A stretch of 64,000 nt of DNA from an uncultured Bryobacterales bacterium (GCA_951813605.1 OX638379.1:3918062-3982061), one strand, 5' to 3'; positions 26,509 through 36,832 are shown, counted from the stretch's first letter. Program-made: numbers and translations. Notes: a model not told the origin generated them from the sequence alone.

Positions 26509-27145
26509 CTCGCAGCTCCTTGCGCAGCTTCTTCGTCGCGCGGAACAAGCACTGCTTCGCCGACTCCTCGCTCATTCCGCAAGCTTCGCCGATCGGCCGC
26601 AGGCGCATGCCTTCGTAATGCCGGAGGACGAAGACCACTCGTTCCCTGTCGGTCAGCTTGTCGAGAGCAGTGGTAATTCGCTGCGAGATCTCACCGCTGC
26701 CGAGCATCTGTTCGGGCGAACTTGCCGGCCGGGTGTCGACCGCGCGCTGCAGCGGGGACCTTCCCGCCTGCTCGTCTGTTTCAAACACTCCGAACTCCCG
26801 CCGCGACCTGCGCCGCCGAAGCTGGTCCAAGCAAACGTTCGTCGTGATGCGGTAAAGCCAAGTGTGAAACCGACACTGGAACCGAAAGGTGTGCAGCTTT
26901 CGATAGACCTTGAGGAAAGCTTCTTGGTAGGCGTCCTGCGCGTCTTCACGCGAGGAGAGCAGACGCAGCGCGATGCGCAGCACGCGATGGTCGTACTGTC
27001 GCACCAACTCGGCAAATGCTCCTTGGTCGCCCCGCTGAGCGGCCTCCACAAGGCGACGCTCGGCTATGTCCTTTGGCAGCGACTCCAGTCCGAACGCTAG
27101 ACTCTCAACCCTGGCAACCTGCACTTCGCGAAAATCCTTCTGCAT
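26495..27145 (-). CDS. ECF-type RNA polymerase sigma factor
   Basis: A 216-residue ECF sigma. Region 2 has AFAELVRQYDHRVLRIALRL, AQDAYQEAFLKVYRKLHTF and FHTWLYRITTNVCLDQLRR. Region 4 has LDKLTDRERVVFVLRHYEGM and GMSEESAKQCLFRATKKLRK, a helix-turn-helix for the -35 box. The ATG at 27145 is used; a TTG four codons earlier is possible. It heads sigma, HEAT anti-sigma, DUF4097, PDZ, and follows mnmA by 38 bases. It is probably an envelope-stress regulator judging from its secreted partners. I could not see a clear autoregulated promoter in the 38-base gap, so it may also be read through from mnmA. Confidence 0.93.
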   Translation of the reverse strand: MQKDFREVQVARVESLAFGLESLPKDIAERRLVEAAQRGDQGAFAELVRQYDHRVLRIALRLLSSREDAQDAYQEAFLKVYRKLHTFRFQCRFHTWLYRITTNVCLDQLRRRRSRREFGVFETDEQAGRSPLQRAVDTRPASSPEQMLGSGEISQRITTALDKLTDRERVVFVLRHYEGMRLRPIGEACGMSEESAKQCLFRATKKLRKELRDVRS

Positions 27146-27183
27146 GGTTGGACGCAAGATCTCGCGAAAACGTTAGGCAGGAC

Positions 27184-28296
27184 TCACCTGATCCACCCGC
27201 CGCCCACTACGACGTCCCCGTCGTAGAAGACAGCGGCCTGGCCGGGGGTTACCGCCCGTTGCGGCTCGTCGAAGACGACCTCCGCGCGGTCAGGGGCCGA
27301 ATCCGCCGGCCGCACTTGGGCCCACGCAGGCACGGCTCGGTAGCGGATCTTGACACGGGCTCGCATAGGACCGTCGAGCGACGCGAACTGGATCCAGTTC
27401 GCGTCGCGAATCTCGAAACGGTCCCGAAGAAGGGATTCGGCCGGCCCGACGACTACCTTGTTCTGGACGGACTGGATCTGCGTCACGTAAACCGGCCGTC
27501 CGACGGCGACGCCGAGCCCACGGCGCTGCCCTACCGTGAAGCGGTGGATTCCGGCGTGCTCGCCCAGCACCTCCCCTTCCTCGGTGACCACGTGGCCTGG
27601 TCCTCTAGCAGCGGGAATGCCCTGCTGTTCCTGGTAGGCCTCCACAAAACGAGCGTAATCGCCGTTGGGCACGAAGCAGATCTCGCGACTTTCGGACTTG
27701 TTCGCGATATCAAGGCCGAGTTCGTCCGCCAGGGCACGCACCTCGGGCTTGCGCATGTCTCCAAGGGGAAACTTGGTCCGGGAAAGCTGCTCCTGCGTTA
27801 GGCCGAACAGAAAATAGGACTGGTCGCGCGACTCGTCGACCCCTCGGAGCAGCAGGTGCCGCCCGCTTCGCTCATCGAACTTAACCCGCGCGTAATGGCC
27901 GGTCGCGATAGTCCCGGCACCAACTTGGCGCGCGGTCTCCAAGAAGCGGTCAAATTTCAGGAAATTGTTGCAAAGGGTGCAGGGAATCGGCGTCCTTCCT
28001 GCCAAGTAGTCGGCGACAAAGGGCCGCACAACGTCCCGCTCGAAGCTCTCCTCGTAGTTGACGACGTAGTAGGGAATCCCGAGGCGCTGCGCAACCCAGC
28101 GCGCGTCGTACACATCGTCCGAGGAGCAGCAGCGGCCGGACGCGCCGCCCTCGGGAATCAACTCGGGCATTCGGCGCTGGTTCCAGAGCTGCATCGTCAT
28201 GCCGACGATCGGCTGGGATCGCCGATGCAGCAATCCCGCCACTACGGAGGAGTCGACTCCGCCGCTCATCGCCACAGCCAAGAGCGAATCATCCAC
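27184..28296 (-). CDS. mnmA: tRNA-specific 2-thiouridylase
   Basis: A 370-residue enzyme that puts sulfur on U34 of Lys, Glu and Gln tRNAs with ATP. The PP-loop SGGVDSS is at residues 11-17. The catalytic pair is Cys106 (in [14 protein letters not shown]) and Cys204 (SREICFVP). [14 protein letters not shown] and the C-terminal beta-barrel RYR...V.F....[14 protein letters not shown] are all family features. The start is GTG at 28296; the ATG four bases on is out of frame. It sits between the M2 peptidase (52 bases upstream) and the ECF sigma gene. The sulfur relay partners are not adjacent. Confidence 0.96.
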   Translation of the reverse strand: MDDSLLAVAMSGGVDSSVVAGLLHRRSQPIVGMTMQLWNQRRMPELIPEGGASGRCCSSDDVYDARWVAQRLGIPYYVVNYEESFERDVVRPFVADYLAGRTPIPCTLCNNFLKFDRFLETARQVGAGTIATGHYARVKFDERSGRHLLLRGVDESRDQSYFLFGLTQEQLSRTKFPLGDMRKPEVRALADELGLDIANKSESREICFVPNGDYARFVEAYQEQQGIPAARGPGHVVTEEGEVLGEHAGIHRFTVGQRRGLGVAVGRPVYVTQIQSVQNKVVVGPAESLLRDRFEIRDANWIQFASLDGPMRARVKIRYRAVPAWAQVRPADSAPDRAEVVFDEPQRAVTPGQAAVFYDGDVVVGGGWIR

Positions 28297-28348
28297 TGCT
28301 CTCAGCGTAGCGCGGCCCGCACGGAACAGGACTTCGCGGGAGGACCAG

Positions 28349-30154
28349 CTACCAGCCGATCTCCCTGCCGGCGTTCTCCGTTTCCAAGTAGGCGACCAAC
28401 GGCTCGAAGTACTCGAGCATGGCTGTGGTCGAGACCTCGCTGCCTGTCTTTTCTCGGAGAACGTCGCGCCAGTCGCGCGTCGCGCCGAGGCTCAGCAGAT
28501 CCCAGAGGAACCTGCCGACCTCCTCGTTTCCGTAGTAGTTGCAGTTGCGGGGATCCTGATTGAGGATGTTCTTGGCAATGTAGGTGTGGAGCTGATACTT
28601 AATGACAAACGCCATCGCGTAGTCGTAGTACTGGGCCGGATCGTCAGTAATGTGCGTCTTGGTGCAAGCGTCGCAGTACTCCTCGCCCCTTGGGTCCGGA
28701 GGAGCGATGCCTTGAAATCGGCCTGCATGCTCCCACCATCGCTGATTGAACTGATCGATCGAAAGATTCTCCTCATATAGGTCGTGCTCGAAGAACGACA
28801 TCGTGCCGGCAGAAAACGGAATAAAGACGACAGCCTGGTCAAGCGCCTCGTCCAGCAGCCAAGCGATCTCGTCGAGCTCCGCGTCTTCCTCCAGCAGTCC
28901 GATTTCTTTCAGGTAGGCCGGCTGGCGGGCCGCGATGCCGATCAGATCTCCAACCGCTTCGTGGAACGCGCGATTCGCCCCGCCCCGCAGGGTCAGCGGG
29001 ACATTGGCCCCGCTGTAGGCCATGTAGTAGTAGATGTGCCCTAGCTCGTGGTGCGACGTCTCGAACCACCGCCAATTGTTCTCGACGCTCATCAGGGAGC
29101 GGACATCGCTTCCAAGATCCATGTGCCAGGCGGAAGCGTGGGTGTTCTTCTTGCGCTCCGCGCCCGGCGACAGCGGATACAGGTCGGACTTTTCGTAGAA
29201 GGAGGACGGCAGGGGAGGCATGCCCATCGAGGTGTAGAAAGCCTCGGCCTGCGTGACGACCCATTCGGCGTCCTTGTCTTCCACCAGGCTGTCTAGATCG
29301 ATGCCGCGGCTCAGTCCCGGCCAGGCTTGGGCCCACCGGTTGCCGATCCAGTGGGCAGGAATGAGGTCAGGCACCTCCTGCTGGTAGCGTGCGGCGAGCT
29401 CGTGCTTGGTCCACGTATGGAGCTGCTCGTAGAGCGGCTTGAGATCCGCGTTGAAGCGCTCCATCATGGCCATCATCTCGTCGACGCTCATGTCATAGTC
29501 GGCGACTTGCAGGGCGAAGAAGGAGTCATAGCCCATCTCCTGCGCGACCTGGTTGCGAAGATCGCGCAGCTGTGCGATTCCCTGCTTTAGGGCCGGGCCG
29601 GTCTGCTTGGCAACGTTCCAGACCTTGCGCCTCTCAGGTTCCGTCCGCGACGACACGAGGACTTCGTCAATCTGGTTGGGCGTGACAATCTCGCGGCAGC
29701 GCCCGTCACGGGCGCGGTCGAGGCAGAATTCGAACGAGTCCAGGATGGCGCTCTGCTCCGCCTCGGCAGCGACGCGCGACGCTACTACGCCGGGGATCGT
29801 GCCGGGATATTCGGACGCGGACAGCAGCACGCTGCGGAGCTGGCGCTGGGTAATGTCGTCCAGCTGGTCCTGCTGGTCGAGCAGTCCCCTGACGGTCTCG
29901 ATGACCCATGGGTTGCCGCTGAACGCGGCCATGGTCTTCTCGGCGCCGATCCGCTCGCCGACATGCAACTCGGTGACGTCGGTCGCGGACTTCCAGTAGG
30001 CCTCGGCGGTGATGGCATACATCTTCTGGACGAGGTTGTCGTAGGTTTCGAGGAATTCGTCCGCCCGCTGCTGGGGCCTCTGGCCGCAGCTAACTGCGAG
30101 CAGCAGCAGGGCCGGCCCGCAGGCAAGACGAGCGATGGCGCTGGGTCGGGGCAT
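28349..30154 (-). CDS. M2 family (angiotensin-converting-enzyme-like) metallopeptidase lipoprotein
   Basis: A 601-residue zinc dipeptidyl carboxypeptidase-like protein. The N-terminus is a lipoprotein signal with lipobox LAVSC (Cys23). The zinc site is HEXXH at His369-Glu370-Leu-Gly-His373 with Glu399 in FHEAVGD as third ligand, two residues farther on than in human ACE. The ACE-type block [20 protein letters not shown] sits between. The C-terminal half is helical as in the family. It likely removes dipeptides from peptides outside the inner membrane. The ATG at 30154 follows an adjacent GTG. No other peptidase gene is linked; mnmA is next on the strand. Confidence 0.93.
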   Translation of the reverse strand: MPRPSAIARLACGPALLLLAVSCGQRPQQRADEFLETYDNLVQKMYAITAEAYWKSATDVTELHVGERIGAEKTMAAFSGNPWVIETVRGLLDQQDQLDDITQRQLRSVLLSASEYPGTIPGVVASRVAAEAEQSAILDSFEFCLDRARDGRCREIVTPNQIDEVLVSSRTEPERRKVWNVAKQTGPALKQGIAQLRDLRNQVAQEMGYDSFFALQVADYDMSVDEMMAMMERFNADLKPLYEQLHTWTKHELAARYQQEVPDLIPAHWIGNRWAQAWPGLSRGIDLDSLVEDKDAEWVVTQAEAFYTSMGMPPLPSSFYEKSDLYPLSPGAERKKNTHASAWHMDLGSDVRSLMSVENNWRWFETSHHELGHIYYYMAYSGANVPLTLRGGANRAFHEAVGDLIGIAARQPAYLKEIGLLEEDAELDEIAWLLDEALDQAVVFIPFSAGTMSFFEHDLYEENLSIDQFNQRWWEHAGRFQGIAPPDPRGEEYCDACTKTHITDDPAQYYDYAMAFVIKYQLHTYIAKNILNQDPRNCNYYGNEEVGRFLWDLLSLGATRDWRDVLREKTGSEVSTTAMLEYFEPLVAYLETENAGREIGW

Positions 30155-30714
30155 CACAAGCTTATTCTAGTTGCTCGCGCGCAATTCCATTGGTGTGGCC
30201 CGCCACGCCCAAGGGCAGCCGCTTGCGTTACCGCAAAGCCGGAAGCGGCAGATCTCGCCGCCAAGCGCCGCGCTCGAGCGGCGGGGACGGCTTGATCGTC
30301 CCGCTGGATCTCAACGGCAGCGAGGAGGGCCCAAAGGCAAGAGTCGCTTCCGCAGGAGGGGTTCTCGGAATGCCAGACAGCCCGAGCGACGACAGTTCGC
30401 CTTCGAGTCCAGATGGCGCATCTATCTCCCTTGCTCGGCTCTCGACCGGGGGCACGACCCTCCAAGCGGTCGCCTGCAAAGTGCCGCTGGGAACAGCGTG
30501 CCTAGGCCATTTGGCGGCGCTGGGGGGAGCGGGGATCCAGGGCTGGCGCTTCAGATGGCTTGCTGATATTCTGGGGTGTCTAGGCGGAGCTATTCGGAGA
30601 CCGTGCCGGTCCGTCACGTGCAAGGCAGGCGCTTCGGCGTGTTCACCTAGCGTTTGTAGCCTCGTCGCCACAGTAGGTTCCCACTCCAATGGGGGCCAAG
30701 GAGGATCCTAAGAC
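30155..30714. other. Intergenic, divergent, no gene seen
   Basis: About 560 bases upstream of two divergent genes. A 173-codon plus frame (30190-30711) is Ser/Gly/Arg-rich, lacks motifs and ends inside the ribosome binding region of the cytochrome gene, so it is rejected. Only the strong AAGGAGG before 30715 is a clear signal. Confidence 0.45.
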
Positions 30715-31860
30715 ATGAGATTCAAGCTTTCGCTTTCCGTGGCGCTGCTCGCGGCGCTCCTAGCCTTCGGCTGCGGCACCACCGAACCCGAAGCCCCGCC
30801 AGAGCCCATCTTGCCGGTCGGCGAGACTGTCACGATCGAGCCTCCGCTGGGCCTTCCGCCGGTCGCGATACCTGCGGACAACCCTCCGACCGCGGACACG
30901 ATCGCGCTTGGCCGCAAACTCTACTACGACAAACGACTATCGATTGACAACACGATCGCCTGCGCTAGCTGTCACGACCCGGAAGCAGGCTTTGCCGACC
31001 CGAATCAATTCTCCGAAGGCGTCGGAGGCGAGAAGGGGGGCCGCCAGGCGCCGCCGGTAATGAATGCCGCATACTTCACAACGCAGTTCTGGGACGGTCG
31101 TGCAGCGAGCTTGGAAGAGCAGGCCGGCGGTCCGGTGGAAAACCCGATCGAAATGGCTTTCACCCACGAGGGCGTGGAGGAACGCCTCAACGCGGACCCG
31201 GTTTACGTGGAATTGTTCCGGGAGGCGTGGGGGGACGGGCCGATCGTGTTTGAAATGGTCGCCAAGTCGATCGCCAGCTTCGAGCGAACAGTGCTTGTGG
31301 GCAATTCCCCGTTCGACCGCTACCTTTTCGGCGACGACAAGGAGGCAATGGGCGAGGAAGCAATTCGGGGCCTCGAGCTGTTCCGCGATCCCGAGAAGGG
31401 CAACTGCGAAGTCTGCCACGTAGTCGACGAAGAACAGGGCTTCGCGACATTCACGGACAACAAGTTTCACAACCTCGGAGTGGGTGCAGAGCTCGATGGC
31501 TCGCTCGCTGACGTGGGGCGCTTCGAGGTCACGGAGGTCGAGGCCGACCAAGGTGCCTTCAAGACGCCGCACCTGCGCAATATCGCGGACAGCGGTCCCT
31601 ACATGCACGACGGACACCTCAAGACGCTCAAGGAAGTCCTTGACTTTTACATCGGGGCGGGCAATTCGAACGACTACCGTGACGAGGAGATCCACGAGCT
31701 CGATCACCTCACCGCTCAGGAACGGACAGACTTGATCGCATTCATGGAAGCGCTCAGCGGCGACTACCCGCCGAACCTGGGGCCGCCCGACGAAGATATG
31801 GCTTTCAAGAACGTGCCGGCAGCATCTCTGGCGAGGGGCTGCTTCCGGCCCAGCCTCTAG
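30715..31860 (+). CDS. Di-heme cytochrome c peroxidase (CCP/MauG family) lipoprotein
   Basis: A 381-residue periplasmic or outer-membrane-anchored protein. Lipobox LAFGC puts the lipidated Cys at 20. Two heme c sites, CASCH (83-87) and CEVCH (231-235), give the di-heme layout; QAPPVMNAAY and AFKTPHLRNI, GPYMHDGHL with an axial Met candidate are CCP/MauG blocks. Bacterial CCP reduces peroxide with electrons from small cytochromes; MauG relatives oxidise other substrates, and partners are not in the window. A strong AAGGAGG lies about ten bases before the ATG. The gene is alone on its strand. Confidence 0.92.
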   Translation: MRFKLSLSVALLAALLAFGCGTTEPEAPPEPILPVGETVTIEPPLGLPPVAIPADNPPTADTIALGRKLYYDKRLSIDNTIACASCHDPEAGFADPNQFSEGVGGEKGGRQAPPVMNAAYFTTQFWDGRAASLEEQAGGPVENPIEMAFTHEGVEERLNADPVYVELFREAWGDGPIVFEMVAKSIASFERTVLVGNSPFDRYLFGDDKEAMGEEAIRGLELFRDPEKGNCEVCHVVDEEQGFATFTDNKFHNLGVGAELDGSLADVGRFEVTEVEADQGAFKTPHLRNIADSGPYMHDGHLKTLKEVLDFYIGAGNSNDYRDEEIHELDHLTAQERTDLIAFMEALSGDYPPNLGPPDEDMAFKNVPAASLARGCFRPSL

Positions 31861-32267
31861 GCCGGCCGGAGGGAAGCGGCTGGCTGCTAGTCCGCCGACA
31901 CCGCTCCCCCACGCGGGCATCCCCCAGCAGATGCATCCACCCAGCACCGAATGCTCCTGCTATGGGCGTAGCGGACTCGTAAGAAAGCACCGCCTCGTTA
32001 CGGCGGTCACCCATGGCGCCCGGGTCTTGGAATTTTCCCGCACGGGCTACGCGGCCAACCGCTCTAGACGCCGTCCCAGTGCTCGGTGAGAGCATAGCGG
32101 CGGGCAGTGGTCTCCTACCCCAGGCGGCTGCCGGAAAGGCCGCATGGAACGATCCACTCTCGCCCAGGAATCCAGTGTCGGCTCGGTCGGGGCCCGGCCC
32201 GCAAGCCGCTGCGCAGGCCGGCCGTGGGACTTGGTCCAAGGTGACGTGACGCTCTAACGTGCCATGC
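31861..32267. other. Intergenic between convergent genes, no gene seen
   Basis: About 400 bases between the convergent cytochrome and truB genes. Open frames on both strands have chance composition. I see no T-run hairpin or repeat. Confidence 0.4.
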
Positions 32268-33161
32268 CTAGTCGAACACCAGGAACGGGTGGAACAGTCG
32301 CGGACTGACCGCCTTGCCGAGGCACAGCAGACGTCCGTCAGGACCCACTGCCTTGACAACTCTGGCGTCGGCTGACTGTCCGAACGGGTTCACACGGAAA
32401 TCGTGTCCGAACCGGATCCGGGCCGCGACTCCGGCGTCCACTCGCTGGACGGGAATCTCCGGAAGGAGATCCGCCGGGGCAAGCAAGGCCTCTCCGATGC
32501 GGTCCTGGTCGTGCATCGCTTCCAACTCGTCCAGCGACAGCGCACCGTCGATTCCAAAGTCGCCAACCTGAGTTCGTCGAAGTTCCGCGACATGGGCTCC
32601 GCACCCAATCTGCTTGCCCAAATCGTGTGCCAAGGAGCGGATGTACGTACCGACAGAGCACAAGCAGCGCAGCGTGGCGATGGGGCCGCTGACGTCGACC
32701 AGCTCGAGTTCCTCAATCGTCACTTCGACCGGGTCCAGCGCGACCGGCTGTCGCTTGCGGGCTAGCTTGTAGGCCCGGACGCCGTTGACTTTCTTGGCCG
32801 ATACGGGAGGCGGCACCTGACTCCAAGTCCCTCGAAACCCCTCCAGAAGCGACTCCACTGCAGAATCGTGCAGGTCGACGCTGCAAGGCTCGCCCAGCGG
32901 CTCGCCTTCCGCATCGTAAGTCGATGTCGCCCAACCGAAACGGACCTTGGCTACATATTCCCGTTTGTGACCTGAATAGAAGCGAGCAAGCCTCGTTGCG
33001 CGGCCCACCAGCATGGGCAATACTCCCGTGCCCAGCGGATCAAGCGTGCCCAGATGCCCGACTTTCTCCCCGCCAACCAGCCAGCGGATCTTGCGCACTG
33101 CCGCGAATGATGTTATCCCGGCGGGCTTGTCCAAGATGATGGCACCGTCCATCAAGCTCAT
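32268..33161 (-). CDS. truB: tRNA pseudouridine(55) synthase
   Basis: A 297-residue enzyme making pseudouridine 55 in the T-loop of tRNAs. The N-terminal MDGAIILDKPAGITSF and catalytic Asp in GHLGTLDPLGTGVLP are both clear, as is the RPVSAKKVNGVRAYK-like block and CSVGTYIRSLAHDLG. The C-terminal part lacks an obvious PUA domain beyond about 60 residues. The ATG at 33161 is used; another at 33152 is three codons on. It begins one base after the stop of the heptosyltransferase gene, so the two are cotranscribed. TruB is usually with rbfA/nusA/rpsO; this placement is unusual. Confidence 0.93.
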   Translation of the reverse strand: MSLMDGAIILDKPAGITSFAAVRKIRWLVGGEKVGHLGTLDPLGTGVLPMLVGRATRLARFYSGHKREYVAKVRFGWATSTYDAEGEPLGEPCSVDLHDSAVESLLEGFRGTWSQVPPPVSAKKVNGVRAYKLARKRQPVALDPVEVTIEELELVDVSGPIATLRCLCSVGTYIRSLAHDLGKQIGCGAHVAELRRTQVGDFGIDGALSLDELEAMHDQDRIGEALLAPADLLPEIPVQRVDAGVAARIRFGHDFRVNPFGQSADARVVKAVGPDGRLLCLGKAVSPRLFHPFLVFD

Positions 33162-33162
33162 T

Positions 33163-34221
33163 CTATAGGGGGCCGGCACCATGCAGTCGGCCCTGCTCGG
33201 CGAGCAGCGTACGCGCCTCCCGGACGACTCGAGCGGCATCGATTCCGGACATGCACGGGTGGCCGTCAATGGGACACTCGCGTAGCAGGCACGGTGCGCA
33301 CTCGACCGGCTCACGTACGATCCGCGCCCACGGCGCGACGGGCCCCGTCGCGTCAGGATCCGTCGCCCCGAACACCGCCACCGTCGGCACGCCGAGTGCC
33401 GCAGCAGCGTGCATGGAGCCCGAGTCGTTCGTCAGATAGAGCATGCATGTCGAGGCCAGCTCCAAGTACTCAGCGAGGGTCGTCTGGCCTGCCAGAGAGC
33501 TCGTGCGACCGCCCGCCCGCTGCACCACTTCCTCCGCCACGGAAACTTCCGAAGCAGATCCGAAAACAGCCACGTACGCGCCAAGTTCCCGCGACAGTTG
33601 CCGTGCCGCAGCAGCGAAGCGCTCCGGCAGCCATCGCTTGGCCGAACCGAACGCCGCGCCGGGGCTCAGCCCGATCCAAGGACCGTCGGGCCGCCCCCGC
33701 CGCTTCCATTGGGCAAGCCCCCTTCGACGCAGGTCTGCCGCTGACGCAAGGCGGGCGTCGGCATGCTCGGGGATGCGCTGGATCAAGCCGGCCCGCCTCA
33801 GCAATTCCAGGTAATAGAAGCGCTGGTGGGGTGCGATGTCCCCCGGGCGTGGAGTCCGGACTCGCTTCGTGAGAAGCAAGCAGCGTCCGTCGCGGTCGTA
33901 TCCGATACGCTCGGGAATCCGGGCTCGCCAAGCCAGCCAAGCGGCTTCGAACGCGTTCTGCAGCAGGATGGCCCTGTCAAAGGCTTTCTCTCGGAGCTCC
34001 CTGGCAAGCCTCTCCCTGCCCAACAGGCCGCGATGCTCCGTATCGCGCTGGAACAGCGCGACTTCGTCGCAGAAGTCCTCCCTCGAGTAGAGTTCCGCGA
34101 CCCAAGGGCGGGCGAGGATCGTCACGTGCCACCCCGGGTGGACCCTGCGGATCTCCCGCAATGCCGGGATCGACATCACAGCGTCCCCGATCCAATTCGT
34201 CGCGCGTACTAGCAGCCGCAT
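33163..34221 (-). CDS. waaF: LPS heptosyltransferase II-type GT9 enzyme
   Basis: A 352-residue GT9 protein moving L-glycero-D-manno-heptose (or a related sugar) to the LPS inner core at the cytoplasmic face. The N-terminal MRLLVRATNWIGDAVMSIPALREIRR, the GLSPGAAFGSAKRWLPERFAA block and LTNDSGSMHAAAALGVPTVAVFGATDP near the C-terminus are the WaaF signatures. A Cys-rich end (CAPCLLRECPIDGHPCM) is also common in WaaF. It pairs with lpxB 28 kb away as evidence for LPS. It is followed directly by truB. The WaaC or RfaQ subfamily is possible but the TNWIGDAVMS motif favours WaaF. Confidence 0.88.
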   Translation of the reverse strand: MRLLVRATNWIGDAVMSIPALREIRRVHPGWHVTILARPWVAELYSREDFCDEVALFQRDTEHRGLLGRERLARELREKAFDRAILLQNAFEAAWLAWRARIPERIGYDRDGRCLLLTKRVRTPRPGDIAPHQRFYYLELLRRAGLIQRIPEHADARLASAADLRRRGLAQWKRRGRPDGPWIGLSPGAAFGSAKRWLPERFAAAARQLSRELGAYVAVFGSASEVSVAEEVVQRAGGRTSSLAGQTTLAEYLELASTCMLYLTNDSGSMHAAAALGVPTVAVFGATDPDATGPVAPWARIVREPVECAPCLLRECPIDGHPCMSGIDAARVVREARTLLAEQGRLHGAGPL

Positions 34222-34316
34222 CCCGGACTCTCCCTAGCGTACCTGCGAGCGCAACGGCCGGACCCGTGCGCTGGCATAGGCGGAATGAATGATCCGGCGG
34301 CAAGTAGAATCTTGCT

Positions 34317-35621
34317 ATGGGTCGAATCTTGCTCGGGGCCATTGTGCTGGCGACCGCTCTCGCGGCACAGGACATGCCACACGCCTTTGTCGGGGGTCGC
34401 GTGATTCCGATCACGGGCCCGGAAATCGAGAACGGAGTGCTGGTCATCCACCAAGGCAAGATCGTTGCGGTCGGCAGCGCCGCCGAAATCGATCTTCCCG
34501 ACGATGCCGAGCGACATGACGCAAGCGGCCAGGTGATTCTGCCCGGCTTCGTCGACACGCACAGTCACTCGGGCAACGTGGAGGGCGGCGACGGCAGCGC
34601 GCCCATGCATCCGGACGTGCGCGCTCTCGACTCCATCAACGTGCGCGACGCCCGCATTCAGAAGGCGCAGGCTGGCGGCATCACGGTTGCCAACATCATG
34701 TCTGGGTCAGGACACCTGCTCAGCGGGCAGACGCTATACGTCAAACATCGGGACGCCAAGGCAATCGAAGACCTGTTCGTGTACCGGGAGGATGGCTCCT
34801 TGGCGTTCGGTGTCAAAATGGCGAACGGCACGAATTCCCGTAAGGACCCGCCCTTCCCGGGGACGCGCGCAAAGTCCGCCGCTCTGGTCCGGGAGCGATT
34901 CCTGGAAGCCATCGAATACCGCGAAAAGGTGGAGCGCGCCGGAGAGGACTCCGAAGAGCTTCCCCCGCGGGACCTGGGCCTGGAGACCCTGGTCGACGTC
35001 TTGGAGGGCGATCGGGTGGTTCACTTCCACACCCACCGGCACGACGACATCGTGACGATCCTGCGCCTCGCGGGGGAGTTCGAGTTCAAGGTGGTACTGC
35101 AACATGTCAGCGACGGGTGGCTCGTGGCCGATCGCATCGCCGCATCCCCTCACGTGCTCGGGGCTTCCCTAATCCTGATCGACAGCCCTGGCGGCAAGAT
35201 CGAGGCGAAGGACAATCGGTTCCAGACCGCTCCGATACTGGATCGCGCCGGCGTGACGACTGGGTTTCACAGCGACGACCCGATCACCGACTCGCGCCTG
35301 TTCAACCGCATGGCGGCGCTCGCCGTGCGGGCCGGGATGCCGCGCGAGAGGGCGCTGTACGGCCTCACCATGGCGGGGGCCCTGATGCTCGGGCTGGAAG
35401 ATCGGATCGGATCGCTGGAGGCCGGCAAGGACGCGGATCTCGTGATGTTCTCGGGGGACCCGCTGAGCGTCTACAGCCAAGTGCTCCAGACATGGGTGGA
35501 CGGCGTCAAAGTCTTCGATCGAGCCGACCCGCGGGACAGGCTGTACGCCGAGGGCGGCTTCGGGGCCAGTCACGACCAGCAACTCACGGTCCACGGTATA
35601 GCAAGAGGAGAGTTCGAATGA
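34317..35621 (+). CDS. Exported amidohydrolase with intact metal site
   Basis: A 434-residue amidohydrolase-superfamily protein with a signal peptide (MGRILLGAIVLATALAAQ). The barrel metal ligands look intact: HxH at His82/His84 (VDTHSHSG), a His-rich segment HFHTHRHDD (236-244), His263 (LQHVSDG), and FHSDDP with His318 and Asp320. DPITDSR and the C-terminal GSLEAGKDADLVMFSGDP complete the fold. It probably hydrolyses a cyclic or acyl amide or peptide-like substrate in the periplasm. The next gene begins in an ATGA overlap with its stop and encodes a paralogue that lacks the ligands; a D-2-hydroxyacid dehydrogenase follows. Confidence 0.9.
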   Translation: MGRILLGAIVLATALAAQDMPHAFVGGRVIPITGPEIENGVLVIHQGKIVAVGSAAEIDLPDDAERHDASGQVILPGFVDTHSHSGNVEGGDGSAPMHPDVRALDSINVRDARIQKAQAGGITVANIMSGSGHLLSGQTLYVKHRDAKAIEDLFVYREDGSLAFGVKMANGTNSRKDPPFPGTRAKSAALVRERFLEAIEYREKVERAGEDSEELPPRDLGLETLVDVLEGDRVVHFHTHRHDDIVTILRLAGEFEFKVVLQHVSDGWLVADRIAASPHVLGASLILIDSPGGKIEAKDNRFQTAPILDRAGVTTGFHSDDPITDSRLFNRMAALAVRAGMPRERALYGLTMAGALMLGLEDRIGSLEAGKDADLVMFSGDPLSVYSQVLQTWVDGVKVFDRADPRDRLYAEGGFGASHDQQLTVHGIARGEFE

Positions 35622-36832
35622 CCAGGGCGGCATCTATCGGTACGGCACTCGCGTGCCTGGCAGCGTCTGGCTCGGCGCAGGGCCAAGTCGCGGTGCGCGG
35701 AGAAATCGTGCACACCGCGGCGGGCCAGCCACTGCGAGACGCAATCGTCGTTGTCGAAGGCGGCGCGATCAGCCGCGTGGGGCCAGCGGACCAAGTGGAG
35801 GTTCCGCGGGGATTCCGCACGCTAAACGCCAAGGTCATTACACCGGGGCTGATCGACGCGCGGTCCACTATCGGCCTGAGCGGCTACCTGAACCAAGCGC
35901 ATGACCAAGATCAGCTCGAGAGCTCACAGGCAATGCAGCCGGAACTGCGCGCCATCGACGCATACAATCCCCGCGAGACTCTGGTCGCATGGGCGCGGTC
36001 GTACGGCGTGACCACGATCCACACAGGTCACGCGCCACGCTCTTTGATCAGCGGACAGACGGCTGTCTTCAAGACGCGAGGCAACACCGTGGAGGAAGCC
36101 CTTGTCAAGCCGCTTGCCATGGTCGCAGCGACGCTCGGCGAGGGGGCGCGCGAGAGCGGGGAGAAATCACCCGGCACGCGAGCGAAGATGGCAGCCATGC
36201 TCCGGGCTGAACTGCTCAAAGCCCGCGAGTACGACGCCAAGCGCGCAATTGAAGACGACAGCAGGCCTGATCGAGATTTGCGGCTCGAAACGCTGGCGCG
36301 AGTGCTCACTGGCGAGGTGCCCCTGCTGGTGACCGTCCAGCGCGCGCACGACATTCTGACCGCGCTGCGGATCCGCAAGGAATTCGAAATCCCAATGGTG
36401 CTTGACGGCGTCGCCGAAGCCTACGAGGTCATCGACCGCATTCTAGAAGCCGACGTGCCTGTGATCGTCCACCCGACAATGATGCGCGCCGCCGGCGAGA
36501 CGGAAAACCTCAGTTTCGAGACCGCGTCCAAGCTTTACGCGGCAGGGATCCCAACGGCTTTGCAAGGAGGCTTCGAACCGTACGTGCCGAAGAGCCGGCT
36601 AGTGCTCTTCGAGGCGGGCGTCGCGGCGGCGCACGGCTTGGGCTTCGATAAGGCATTGCGGAGTGTCACGATCGACGCCGCCCGGATTCTGGGAGTGGAC
36701 GACCGCGTGGGTTCGATTGAGATCGGAAAGGACGGGGACCTTGCTCTCTACGACGGAGATCCGTTCGAATACTCCACTCACTGCGTAGGCGTTGTGATCG
36801 AAGGGGACGTGGTCAGTGAGGAGGCGCGATGA
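35618..36832 (+). CDS. Amidohydrolase-like paralogue lacking metal ligands
   Basis: A 404-residue protein aligning end to end with the gene before it, including a similar N-terminus with a possible signal peptide and the C-terminal GSIEIGKDGDLALYDGDPF. The ligands are gone: the HxH position (82-84) reads RST in IDARSTIG, the HFHTHRHDD block reads LLVTVQRAHDI, LQHVSDG reads LDGVAEA and FHSDDP reads ALQGGFEP. It is thus probably not a metal hydrolase. It may be a partner subunit or a regulator of the intact copy. The ATG at 35618 overlaps the preceding stop (ATGA), and its own stop overlaps the dehydrogenase ATG the same way. Confidence 0.88.
   Translation: MTRAASIGTALACLAASGSAQGQVAVRGEIVHTAAGQPLRDAIVVVEGGAISRVGPADQVEVPRGFRTLNAKVITPGLIDARSTIGLSGYLNQAHDQDQLESSQAMQPELRAIDAYNPRETLVAWARSYGVTTIHTGHAPRSLISGQTAVFKTRGNTVEEALVKPLAMVAATLGEGARESGEKSPGTRAKMAAMLRAELLKAREYDAKRAIEDDSRPDRDLRLETLARVLTGEVPLLVTVQRAHDILTALRIRKEFEIPMVLDGVAEAYEVIDRILEADVPVIVHPTMMRAAGETENLSFETASKLYAAGIPTALQGGFEPYVPKSRLVLFEAGVAAAHGLGFDKALRSVTIDAARILGVDDRVGSIEIGKDGDLALYDGDPFEYSTHCVGVVIEGDVVSEEAR

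Noticed and set aside
30190..30711. A 173-codon plus frame upstream of the cytochrome gene
   Set aside because: Low-complexity Ser/Gly/Arg translation, ends in the ribosome binding region of the next gene, and no motif.
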